A stretch of DNA of 64,000 nucleotides from Mytilus trossulus (lineage: Eukaryota; Mollusca; Bivalvia; Mytilida; Mytilidae), in contig NC_086373.1 of the NCBI RefSeq assembly GCF_036588685.1, positions 50,599,164 to 50,663,163 on the forward strand, written 5' to 3'. This document shows, piece after piece, positions 46,214 to 58,200 of this stretch (its first letter is position 1; every line of letters begins with the position of its first letter). The notes under the pieces were generated by a model that was not told where the DNA came from, searched no databases, and saw nothing but the letters and a program-made list of their open reading frames with translations. Position numbers and translations under genes: made by a program.

Positions 46214-48812
46214 ATAATAGACAAACTATTAATGAACAGTGAGAACAAAAATTAAAGGCAAACAAAGATTGAACAAAATAAAAATAAAGAAAAAACCCAT
46301 ACAGAAATGAAGACCCCCTTAAAATAAAAATACAATCAAAACCCTCTTACCAGGTATTACAACAACGTGTGTAACAGGTACATATATATAAACGACGTAA
46401 ACCCATCACTCATTACCAACCCGTCTATACATTTGCCCGGAACAAGTGACTTTAATGCAAATTCAAACTTGACTTAACATGATTGGTTTTAAACAAAATA
46501 GTTTGTTTTGTGCATACATTTACATTTTAGGGGCTAAAAATAAAGCCTATATCTTACCTTTCCCTTTTATTTTCTTTGAACTGTTTTATGCTCCTACTAC
46601 ATGTATATTGTCGATATATTCCTGTTATAATATGGTAAAAGTATATATGTGACAAAAGCACTGATGTGGACCAGTAATTGTTTTGAAGTAGTAATAATTG
46701 AAATTAAAACTTGAAGTATAGTTAGTAATCGTTAATTGCATATAAATTGACAATAGCATATGAACTGAAATCGTTGTAGTCATACATTTTGATCAAAAGA
46801 TCTTATAAAGTTGTCCTTTTCCAGATTTCTCAATTTCACCTGAGACTACTATAACCAGATTTCACACACGAAAATTAAAGCTTTAAAAAAAATCACAAAA
46901 TAGATACAAATTCACGTTACTTATTATTTTTCCTTTGGGCCGTTTACAGAAAAGGGAGGGGTTCGTCGATGTTCCTTTGGTCCTGTCTTACCGGGTTTAT
47001 ATATATTTACCAACTCAGTCTGTATTTCCGTGAAGGTTGTAGTTCGTGGTTTATATGATGGCCTAGCAAAAAAAATGTAATTACTAGTACTGAAGATCAC
47101 TGAATTGTCATGCCGGAAATCTTCTTTTAGTAAGTTTATAAGGCTGTAAAAGTGTTGACCGTGTGCACATGTTTAGAAATGTATTTCGGTCAACGTTAAC
47201 GTTTTTACTTTAAAAAAAAACCACAAATGAAAATCATTGTTCAGTCAATAAGCATGACATATTTGTCACTGGACGAAAACATCGATCAATCCGGCAATCC
47301 GTAGTTTTATTTCAGTCAGGTTATGTCCATGGCTTTAGTTTGTGGCTTTAGTTTGTGGCTTTAGTGCTGCTGGGATGTAAAACATAAATACTCAATGACT
47401 CTTCTGCAAGTTAGACTCGGTTATAGAATAAAATACATGTATAGTAATCCCATATTCAAGTCCTTCCCGGAGTTGGTTTCTTTTTAGTTTGATTTGGTTT
47501 GTTTTGATGCATGATCGCCCACGAGAAAATGGGTACATGAATAACAAAGGGTAAGTGAACATTTCTTTTAACTGTCAGACAAAAGTTAATCGATTTTTGA
47601 ATTTCTTAAAAGCCATGTGTTGCTTCTTGCTAGTTTGTACACCGTTTTGTCCACAGACATGACAGAAATTAGCTTTATTTTTGGATCACCTGATCTCAAC
47701 TTCAGTTCTAAACGGGGTCAAAGTTGTTGAACCATTTCATTTCACTTTGGAATCATTAACATTGGTAAAATACAAACCAGGAAATGTTCTACTAGTTACG
47801 AAAATAAAAACAAATTTTTCAACATGTAATTTCCTAACAAGGAACTTTTAATTGCCGAGATAATAGTGTGTATCTGAAATGAAATGTACATGCTACACGC
47901 CCCCTTTTACGATATAATGTTGATAAAGTGTACCACTTTGGAATATCACAAAGTAATTATTTTGTTATGAAGAAGAAAAAAGATAATAGCACTAAGATTA
48001 ACATTTTATATACTGCTAAAGGAATCGAGAATTGAATACCTTCTTATGAACCAATCATGTTAATGTAAGTTACTTGTACTGTACACATGTACAATGATGT
48101 AGATGCAGGTAATACATTGTAATATTATTATTTATACATATGTCAAATCCCAATGTAAAAGAATAATGATTCAATGTTGACACTTGACAATTGTAATTTT
48201 TTGTACTTACAAATGTATTGTTGATGGTTACACTACATTTACAACTTGTTTTTATTATACATTGTACCATGTGATGTACCACATCTTCAATTCCTATATC
48301 TACATAATGTACCTCTTCAGAAGACCATCATTGAAAATGGTTTAACCATAATTTTTCAAAGATAAAAAAAAAATTGATACTTTTTTTTAAAAAGACTGAC
48401 ATATAATATAAATATCGGTACATGTATATGCCAATTCTTCAGCGGTTTGCACAATTATTACGATTGGCATACTTGGGTAGGATTGCTATGGATCATTCCG
48501 ACAACAAATGTAGGCATGTTATACACCATTGTATAGATAAATCAATTTAGATTTACGATATAACAAGCTTTAGTGGGGTTGACAGCCTATAAAGCGGCAT
48601 ATAACGGAACTTCGTCACCACCTAACATTTTTCTCAAATGCAAGTTAAGTACCTTGTGTTATAATAAGGTATATAGGAAATTTTTTTCTGAGACAAGTGC
48701 CTGTGTACATATGTATGTCATGTATGTTCATGATGTTAGAACCCTTGAATTACTGCCAAATTGATGAATTATTTTATTATTGTTTCAGCTATTGTAGTAT
48801 CAACTTATTTTT
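46214..48812. other. Intergenic AT-rich DNA, no gene seen
   Basis: It contains three short tandem units of TGGCTTTAGTTTG near 47332-47370. I found no supported exon. Confidence 0.4.
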
Positions 48813-49087
48813 ATGCCCCACTTACGATAGTAGAGGGGCATTTTGTTTACTGGTCAGTGCGTCTGTTCAGCTGTCCATTCGTCTGTCCGCACGTTCGTCC
48901 GTCTGTCCTGCTTTAGGTTAAAGATTTTGGTCAAGGTAGTTTTTGATGAAGTTGAAGTTCAATCAATTTCAAACTCAGTACACATGTTTCCTATGAAATG
49001 ATCTTTCTAATTTAAATGACAAATTCGATTTTTTACCCCAATTTCATACTCCACTGAAGATAGAAAATAATAATGAGAGTGGGGCAT
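48813..49087. mobile_element. 275-bp MITE-like element with ATGCCCCACT ends
   Basis: Terminal inverted repeats ATGCCCCACT (48813-48822) and AGTGGGGCAT (49078-49087). The interior has CGTCTGTCCGCACGTTCGTC and AAGTTGAAGTTCAATC, related in reverse to the fragment at 5399-5545. I recognise it as an abundant bivalve element. No coding capacity. Confidence 0.7.
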
Positions 49088-49149
49088 CAGTGTACTTTTG
49101 ACACATACTTGTTTTTGTATATGTTCCATACCATATGAGTATTTGGACC

Positions 49150-49659
49150 ACGTATAAAATAGTTCGAAGAAAATGATATTAAACTGCCAAAAAATCATAG
49201 TAGATTGTGTCAGTTAATATTCTATCAAAAGTGTAAAAGTTCAGATTTATTATTTCTACTATAGATCATGGCGTTAAATAAACTGCCCAGCAAAAAAAAA
49301 AGAACACATTAGCTAAGAAAAGGCTTGATTTTTACAAACTATTGAGAAACTAAGTATTGAAAATTGATAAGCCGAGAAACTACCCAAAGTAAAATGTATA
49401 CAACGAAAATGAAATATAGGGGTCCGAATGGGTTTACGGAATAGAGAATAATAGGCAAAACTTTTATGAACAGTCAGATAAATACATGTATATAAAGAAT
49501 GGCGTTTTCAAATATTTAGAAATTTTAGGCAATCAAATAAAAATAATAATAAATAAAATGTAAGCTGAGTAATTTTCTAAAGTGAAAACGAAAAGGAAAT
49601 ATATAAATAGGGTCTGAATGGAGTCACTCTCTCTATACAAAACCTTGACAGAATGGAGA
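49150..49659 (+). repeat. Duplicated ~0.5-kb block, copy 2
   Basis: Offset 3,442 bp at the left edge from copy 1 at 45708-46213, same orientation. Copy 2 lies directly beyond the 48813-49087 element. The shared text stops at GACAGAATGGAGA in both. Confidence 0.9.
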
Positions 49660-52600
49660 TGTATATCTACGATGGGTCACTCCAACCTACATATGTTTAT
49701 GCATTTACATTAGCTTATTGCCCTAAAAAAATAACAACCCAACTCTAGTTTTAAGTGTCTCCCCTTAATGATTTTTTAAATTTTTGAACAAGCATAAGGC
49801 ACATAATATTTTTTCTGCTGTTAAAACAATTTAAAAATAATATTACATGTACCTACATTTGTAACTTCCAAACCCAATGATATAAATTTTAAACCAAGTT
49901 GTGTCAAACCAAAGAATTGACCAGTATTTTCTGCTTCTCTGCAAAACACACAGAGAAGATATACTTGTAATTCAATGGTCCAGATAGCTTCACAAGTTTG
50001 ATGAAGGTTGAATCTGTTTTATATGAGCAACTCCCCTCCCCACTTTTATTCATCTATGCAAAACAAACAATTAAAAATTTCACAGTCCAGCAGGCTGATC
50101 ATTTAAACATGTGAAGTAAAGATTAGCCATAATGTGGGATGTACAGTGAAAATGTGCTAGCCACTACAGGAAGTTAGCTGCTGTGGATTCATTTACTGGT
50201 ATTTTTGTTTGTACACATTTTTGTTGATGATAAAAAAATCATTTTTTGGTGGATATTTGGTTTCATGGTTTGTTACGCATTTTTACAAAAGTCTGCATTT
50301 TGGCCAATAGAAAATTTGTACTTCTTAGAACATTGAAAATTGGTATCCTATGAATAATAATAAATCAACAGTCATGTACGAAATGTAAGTATATAATAGT
50401 ATATATATTTAGAAGCTTAAGCCGACGGCTGATTACTGTCACTCTAGATACATGTAACAAACAAATAAAATGACCTATGACTTTTATGAAAGAAGATGGT
50501 ATGTCCTCTTTGTGTGGTCATGGTGGTGGTCACATTTAGGGATCATATCTAAAATAAAATGTCCATTTTCAATCAATTTTTATCATGGACATGCATGACA
50601 AATGGATTGCTTTTCTTAACCTACAAAAATGTACATCTGCAACTTTCATTTGCATTGCTCACTAGACTAAATCTTGACATGCATTGACATTATCTTTTAT
50701 AAATAGATATACATGTGACTGAATTAAGTTTATCAGATAATACATAATAAAGAGATGTATAATTAAATCATTATATGCAAGTTATAAACTTTTTTTATAT
50801 CTGTGAAGTATAAAGGAAAAATATACACCCACATACACCTTTTTTTTGTGTATTTAGTCCAAGAACACAACAGACCAACTTCAACATGTTCAAAATGTGA
50901 TTAGGTTCCCTTTTGAAAAACAATGAAGAAATTGTAAAATAATATCAAATGGTTCAGTTTTCTTTTTTACAAAACACTTAAAAATTTATAATCTATATTA
51001 ATGTATTTAAATTCTGGAAATATATCCAAAGAAGCACACCCTCAAAATTTGGCTGTGGTGTTACCCACCAGAACGCCCAATTGTTACAGATACATATAGA
51101 TGTATTATGCAGTTTTAATCACTATCAAATGAACCTTCAATCTTTGTTTAATGATAAAGTATTTAATTGTGATTGTGGAGGAAGAGTTATGTGGTTTATC
51201 TCAATTATCTCTGATCTCCAGTCTAACTTCATCATGTCCATGCATAAAACTTTTATCATGTAAAATTACATAGGATTTATTTAACACTTTTTTCCTATAA
51301 AGCAGCCTAGGATTGTACCAGAAAAAGGTTGGTGTTTGTAATAATTTATCAGAATTTTCAAAATTTTTGTTTAATTGATAATTTGTTTCTTAATGTCCAG
51401 TGGCAAATATTACATGGATGTTCATGAGGTTAAATAAGTGGCTTCTCAGTGTTGTTTACCTTTAACCATTGCGTCATGTTGATTCCTATTTGTCCATCTT
51501 TTTTTCTTCTTTGATGTTTACCCTCCATCGTATCATTGATGATAAGCTTTTTTGTCTAATTGATACATGTATATACCTCTTTTTGTTTGCCTCCATGAAG
51601 TAAAACAAGTGAGACATAGGGATGTTGTTTCAGGCAGTGTCATGCTCAACAATGTATTCTGGTATTCTAGTGTGTGATAAGCTCAGTTTATCAGGAACCA
51701 CTAGTGTTGGGTCCATGATTCATGTAGTTGGTACATAAATGTATGCTCTTGGTATATTGACCAAATAACATTTTGCTTAGTTTTCATGATAAAGTTTGTA
51801 TGAAGCCGAAGGGGATGAATATTTCATTTTTGAAAGAGGGGAGGAGATTTTTTTGTATGTTGACTCTTCATTATATGTGACTGTTGTTATAGATGTTTTT
51901 TTTTATGCTGCTTTGTTGCACAAAAAGTGTATTTGGACTTTTGTACATGATTAATTTTAGAATTTTCTGTTGCAGAATCTTCAATTTTATCCTCTCTTGA
52001 ATTGCCTGTCTTGTGTAAGATTTGCATTTTCAGTTCTTACCAGGAGACCCCTACCTCTTTTGCCCATGCTTGGTGCTGATAAAAAGAGTGTAAAATGCTA
52101 ATTAAAGGCCAAATTTTCATTTAGTTTAAATTTATGTAGCACAACTTGCTTTTGTCAAAATATGAAGTGTTTCAAACAATCAGACCAGGCAATATTGGGA
52201 TAAAGTACTTTTAATATTAGAAGAGACGTAAATTACAAATGGACATGTACATATCTTCTTACAGGAAGTATTAGATACATGCATATATGTATATACACTA
52301 AAATACTTTAGAATATGAAATATTGTCAACTGATGTTATTTGGTTATGAATGCACTTTTGTATTGCATACATATGTTTATGGGTATAATCCTGTTATTAT
52401 AAGTGTATATATAAAGTAGAGAGATGCATCCTATTGTTGTTTACTTTGTCCAAACAGTTTAATAGTATGATCTATTGCCATCATATTTATATGTGTGAAC
52501 TGTCAACATGGTTAAGCCATGTCTCAACTATGTTTCACGTATTGGTCTACTCTTCTGAATTTAAAATGCTGTTTTAAATTTAAATGTATATCCTTTTATT

Positions 52601-52739
52601 GGAACTCTTAATATTTCAAAATATCATGCGACTTAAAAAATCAAATTAGAATTTTTAAATAATTCAAAATATTATTGTAATAATTTTGATAATTCTAAGA
52701 GATCCAAGTTGGCTTTTAAAGCATTTCTACAAGTCAGAA
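49660..52739. other. Intergenic AT-rich DNA, no gene seen
   Basis: Mostly unique sequence with few repeats, unlike the first 48 kb. Upstream non-coding exons or the promoter of the Disabled gene could lie here, but no exon can be supported. Confidence 0.4.
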
Positions 52740-52865
52740 AAATGTCATTTGTTTTTCATTAGTTTCGTGTTAAAGCTTTTGATTTTGCCATTTGATAAAG
52801 GAACTTTCTGTTTTGAATTTTTCTTGGAGTTCAGTGTTTTTGTCATTTACCTTTTTTCTCCTTAA
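52740..52865 (+). repeat. Dispersed repeat, second copy of the 33615 family
   Basis: TTTGATTTTGCCATTTGATA, TTTCTGTTTTGAATTTTTCT and TGGAGTTCAGTGTTTTTGTC correspond to 33660-33735. Confidence 0.6.
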
Positions 52866-53220
52866 AAGAAACTTTTATTAGATGTTTATGAATTGTGAAA
52901 TAAATTTTGTCATATTATGCTTCAAGGCCAGTCTGTTTGCGTCATTATGTTTGAATAAATTAACATACCAACAAATGTCAAATGTGTTAAAATTTTTGTT
53001 ATCATAGTTATGAAAGTGTTTTTTAGGATAAGAGTGAATTGCCTAACGGTCCTTTAGCTACGCTTCATGCATGGACATTATAATACTCAAAATGTTTCAA
53101 TGTTATGAATTAGTTAAACATTTGGTATATATTGATGTCAATTTTTGTATTTTTTTTTAATAATTTCTGGCTTATAAGGAAATCAAAAACTTTTTGCCTG
53201 TTAGGGATGTTCAACACTTA

Positions 53221-53345
53221 TGGGAATCGCCCCCAACAGCTATATCCTGTTTCCCCTCTTTTGTGGAAAAAATTTGGTTAATCATATAGAGAATTTCTGA
53301 AGCATTGCTGGAGTGGCCCCCTCTTATGAAAATTTCTAGATCCAT
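53221..53345. mobile_element. Decayed GGATCC-type MITE
   Basis: The interior wording matches the 44644 copy (CCCCTCTTTTGTGGAAAAAA, TTAATCATATAGAGAAT, GAAGCATTGCTGGAG). The ends are eroded to AATCGCCC and TAGATCCAT. Confidence 0.55.
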
Positions 53346-54095
53346 CTTCCCTGCAAAAGAAGTACGAAAGGGCTTTTAATTAGGCTTTATAACAATTGTT
53401 CTTGAAGATTCATATATATGGTAAAAGCATATAAATATATACATATATATACATGAACGTGTTGCTTTAAATAGTTTTCAGTGTTCTAGGTTCATTTCTT
53501 CTCTGTTGGAAAATGCAATTAACGTTTAGATTTTGTAAAAACAAAAATGTAATTAGAAATGCAACCTTTTGAATAATTTTTTTTTTTAAGAATTTAAAAA
53601 ACTTTGAATGATGAAATAAATGAATGACATCATCATTTTAAAACCCCAAATATTAGACTGCACATACTAATTTCTCAATCTTTTAAACAAGTAAGGATTA
53701 AAACAAGATATTTAGGTGTAATGTATGCCTCTTATTGTAGATATGTGCAAAAATGTATGTATTGTAATACATTATTTCTAATGGAAATGTACGGAAACAA
53801 CTGTTTTAATACCCCTTTGGCTATATATGTTATGTTCTGTGTAAATTGGATTAATTATTTATTGTGTTAATATTGACCTGATTAAATAATATACATGTGT
53901 CAAATTAATAGTATGTTAAAATATGTTTTCATATTTAATAATATACTTGAATACGTCAGTAGTACAAGTTTTTGTTTTTGAAATGTTTTGAAATCCAAAG
54001 AGTTGTTTTCACTTTGAGAGTCTTCTTCAATTTTACACCCCCTCAAGGAAAGAAAAATGTGAAAAGGATGAAAAAGATTAAATGAAGAACAATAA
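53346..54095. other. Intergenic AT-rich DNA, no gene seen
   Basis: Nothing supported. Confidence 0.35.
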
Positions 54096-54101
54096 CATAT
54101 A

Positions 54102-54231
54102 CAGTGGCGAATCCAGGGGGAGGGTTCAGGCGTTGGAAGTTGGAACCCCTCCTTTTTTTGGACGATCAATGCATTTGAATGGAGACATATAGTTGGGCCC
54201 CCCCTTTTTAAAATGACTGGATCCGCCTCTG
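54102..54231. mobile_element. 130-bp GGCGGATCC-type MITE with CATATA target duplication
   Basis: Ends CAGTGGCGAATCCAG on the left and the complement of CAGAGGCGGATCCAG on the right. CATATA lies on both sides (54096-54101 and 54232-54237). Same family as 44644-44803, with a shorter interior. Confidence 0.8.
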
Positions 54232-54721
54232 CATATATATTATAGGTATATAGATAGAATAAACAAAGTAACTTTGACCTTATATCTAACCCTATATACA
54301 AGGAGAGTTTTACCTAGCTAGCTACCAACAGTTACTATTATAATTCCATAATTAACTATATTTCATAACTCATAAGTATATGAATCATTGATTGAGGCAA
54401 GGCTTTTCCTGGCTAAAAAATCAATTAGAGCCAAAGATAGTTGAATTTCAGGATTGGTCGTAATCTGAGCATATAACTGTGATCTTGTGAAATTTATGAA
54501 ATCAATATTTGTTTATGATAACAAGTACGGTACATGTAGTTTAAAAATTTCTACTTAATATAGTCCCTAATTATAAAAATATACATACAGGAAACAATTT
54601 TGATAAAAAAAACTGCCAGTTTTGATGATCTGACAACGGGCACCAGGTTTAAAGTTATACTATCAGTATGAAAACATGATAACAATGATACTGATACATA
54701 TAGATTCCTACACTGCAACAA
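54232..54721. other. Intergenic DNA, no gene seen
   Basis: No exon, RNA gene or repeat supported. Confidence 0.35.
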
Positions 54722-54842
54722 GTGTATTACGATATTTCTCCACTCCAGACAGTTAAATTTTATTATTTAAAGGGCAAGGCTTGCCGAGCTCTTTAAATAA
54801 CTAAAATTTAACTGTCGAGAGTGGAGAAATATCGTAATACAC
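54722..54842. repeat. 121-bp palindrome with ~51-bp arms
   Basis: GTGTATTACGATATTTCTCC on the left is mirrored by GGAGAAATATCGTAATACAC on the right. The arms continue through ACAGTTAAATTTTA and TTATTTAAAG to a centre containing AAGGCTTGCC. It is MITE-like, about 320 bp ahead of the first recognised exon of the Disabled gene. Confidence 0.8.
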
Positions 54843-54925
54843 GAGTCATAGTGTCAGAATCTGTTTCTCTAATGAATTTTATCCTTCTTTTTCAAAGATT
54901 TTCAGAAACTTGTGTTCTTCATATG

Positions 54926-55003
54926 TGACGTCATCAGGCATTGTCGCCTTTTTTCATGACGTCACAATAGGAAAGTTCAGAAGAAAAAACCATTTAGACG
55001 TCA
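54926..55003. promoter_or_regulatory. Cluster of CRE-like TGACGTCA sites
   Basis: Two perfect 8-bp palindromes TGACGTCA (54926-54933 and 54957-54964) and a third near-match GACGTCA (54997-55003), within 78 bp. This is the consensus for CREB/ATF dimers. It could be regulatory for the Disabled gene, or part of a decayed palindromic element: the MITE at 42148-42272 also carries GACGTCATAAT. Confidence 0.35.
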
Positions 55004-55238
55004 TAATTAAATTTCGACTAATCATTTGCCGAGTACAAATTTTTCACTAGTGAGGAGAAATAATTTTCTCACACCAAACAGGATATGTGAAAATATCACA
55101 AAAATTAGAGAATCTTTAATTCTCAATTTAAACTTGCTTTTATAGATGGTTCTTTTTCCTTTCAGGGACTTTAGAAAGATTCTGATCTGAACAAAGTAAA
55201 CTAAGGAGAATTCATATTATAAGCCTTCATCTTTCATC

Positions 55239-58200
55239 ATGTCGACAACAGAAGAAGCCACTCCTGCCACAGAAACCATCACTGTAACCACGGTAACAGT
55301 CACAGACCCAACCACAACAACAGCTGCAACCACTGCAACAACACCACAAAAACCTGCCCTCGTTTTCAGAGTGAATAGAAAAATAGGTACAAGTTTGGTT
55401 TAACCTTGAAATATTTGAATATTATTATACAAAATCGCCTTGTGATATTTGAATTTTACCTAAAGAAAAGAACATGATTTCGTTCATTGTGCATTGTTTT
55501 ATAACAGTGGGATCCTCACCTTCAGTAGCCAAGGATTACGGTTTAAAAGCCCTCTCCTCTCTCTACTAGGGACTAGAGACATGAGAGATGGGGAATGGAT
55601 AGTAACCCTTGGCTAGCAAAGTTTCGGGATCCTAAAATGACACATTTATTTTGGAGGTTTAATTTTCTTTAAGACGTTTTATATGTTTATTTTTCTTAAT
55701 TTGTTTATTTCCATAACTTATTGTATGAACATGTAGACTGTAATTTTGGAACTATGTGTATTTCAAGTAAAAAAGTATTGTTGATATAAATTTGTCATTG
55801 GTCTACAGGATATATCACTGATCAAATGTTGTGAGCAAACTGGATGAGTATATATATTTTTAGCCCATAGATGATTTCTAGAGTTGTGTGTCAAATGAAT
55901 TAATAATCCAAAAAAGGGGGTGCCAACCATTGGAACCCTCCCCATGGATCCACAGCTGAAGTTCTATTATGCAATGAAACATTATAAAATCTTATTGAAA
56001 TGTGAACCCTAAACAGATGTATAGTTAGTGACAGTTTAATTTTTCAATTACAATGATAGTAACCATTCCTCTTAAAATCTAGTGTAGAGTGTTTACCAAT
56101 TTGTATGGTTCTTTTTTTACAGACAAAAATGATCCACTCCGATTTCAAGGAGAAGGAATAAGCTTTAATGCTAAAATGATAGGAACTGAGGAAGTCCCTG
56201 AGGCAAGAGGAGACAAAATGTGTCAGGACAAAATCCAGAAGTTAAAGGCAGAAATCAAAGCTTTAGGTGTTCACAAACAGAGAATTATAGTCAATGTATC
56301 AGAGGAAGGAATAAAACTTGTAGATGTTAGACATGGGGTGAGTAAAAGAAAGATAAAAATACTTTATGGGTAAAAGAAAGTTTTTAATTTTTGCATATAT
56401 TGGACGATGTCTGGATGCACATTGTAAATGTTTGTACAATATATAAACAATTGAATACCCCATGAAATTGTTGTTGTCAAATTGTTGTATTTCAACATTT
56501 CTTATACATATGGAACAAATGATTTTTTGTGCTTTCATGTGCATTGCAATTTTGAATAATGTTTTAATGAAATTATTTTATATTTTACAGGTAGTAGAGC
56601 ATGCACATCCAGTACACAAAGTATCTTTTATATCGAGAGATATGAGCGATTCCAGGGCCTTTGGTTATATCTTCAGTACAGAGGAGAAAAAACATATATT
56701 CTATGGCATCAAAACAGAAAAAGCAGTATGTCAAATATATATCAACATTTTATTCATTATCTTACTGGCACAACTGGTCCATTACCAAGGCTCAATTTGA
56801 AATACAAATACTAAATTGACATAATATGCCTAATGTGCCTTTGAAAAATAGTTTTATTATCATTATTAATTTATGATTTAGAATAGTAGGTTGGACTGAA
56901 AGTAAACTTTTTTTGTCATACACATTAAAGAACTGTACATGGACAGAAAATCCCACATTGGAACTGAAATCTGTCTGCCGACATCAATTATGAATTATGA
57001 ATAAAAGAGGGATTTTTCAATTTCTTTTAAGATAATATCTATTCAGAAATTGCTGAGTTTTTTTTATGTAGGTTGATTATATTGACTTTTCTATGAAATT
57101 GAGCTTCTTGATATGAACTGAACTTTGAAAATATTTTTTATTCATTGCTTGTATGTGATCATTGCTTTTAAAATTGTTTTCATCAAACATATGACTGACT
57201 ATGCATTAGTATTTGCCTTTTCTATCTGCGATAAAAGACAAGAAAGATATAACTTTGAAGAAAATCTAGTCTATACAAATTATTTTTTCAAATATTATCT
57301 CCCTTTGATGAAATTCCACATAGTAAGTTTATATACTACGATGAAATTAAAAAAACCCAAACATAGAAATATGCAACCTCTGAAAGCAGTAACAGATGAT
57401 ATATTATTTTTATTAGATTAAATCTTTAAAATAATTAAAATGAAGCAGATAGAAAAGGCAAATACTAATGCATAGTCAGTCATATGTTTGATGAAAACAA
57501 TTTTAAAAGCAATGATCACATACAAGCAATGAATAAAAAATATTTTCATTATATTTTGCATAGTCTGAAGCTGTTGTCTTGACACTGAGAGACTTATTTC
57601 AAGTAATATTTGAAAGAAAAAAGAAAGAAATGGAGGAAGCAAAGAAGCAGCAAGAATCCCCAGAAAATAAAGAAGAGAAACAAGATCCAAATGGTAATTT
57701 ATATTCAGTGATTTTTGCATGGATAACAAAAAAACTTGATATGGGGAGATAACTCACCCTGATTGGTATGATTTAGAACCATACTTAAGAAGCCTCTTAA
57801 GATTGTTACATGCATGCATAATTGATTACATGACTGATATAAAGACCAGGTGTAAATACAGTATTGACTTCAAGAGTTTAATAAACAGGATTATACAAAA
57901 AAATATAAAAGAAGATGTTCCGATATTTGGATGCTGAAAAAAAACACATTATACTTTTATCTTTAAAAAAACCACCATGATGAATTTCTTAGGTAATGAT
58001 ATAGTCCAAACCCTCTGGTCTTTATTTTATGGTGACAACCAATTTTCTCTGCTATTTGTCCTCTTTTGACTTTTATATATACTTTTGTTTTAAAAAATGT
58101 TGAGAAATAAAGGGGGTTTCTGAGCATTATACTTAATACATTCCTAGAAAAAGTCCTGGAGTGACAAAATCTTGAATACAAGTTCAAAATGTGAACCATG

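Noticed and set aside
57125..57729. Two overlapping frames on opposite strands sharing the same N-terminal peptide
   Set aside because: They are mirror images produced by the perfect 104-bp inverted repeat, not a duplicated exon.
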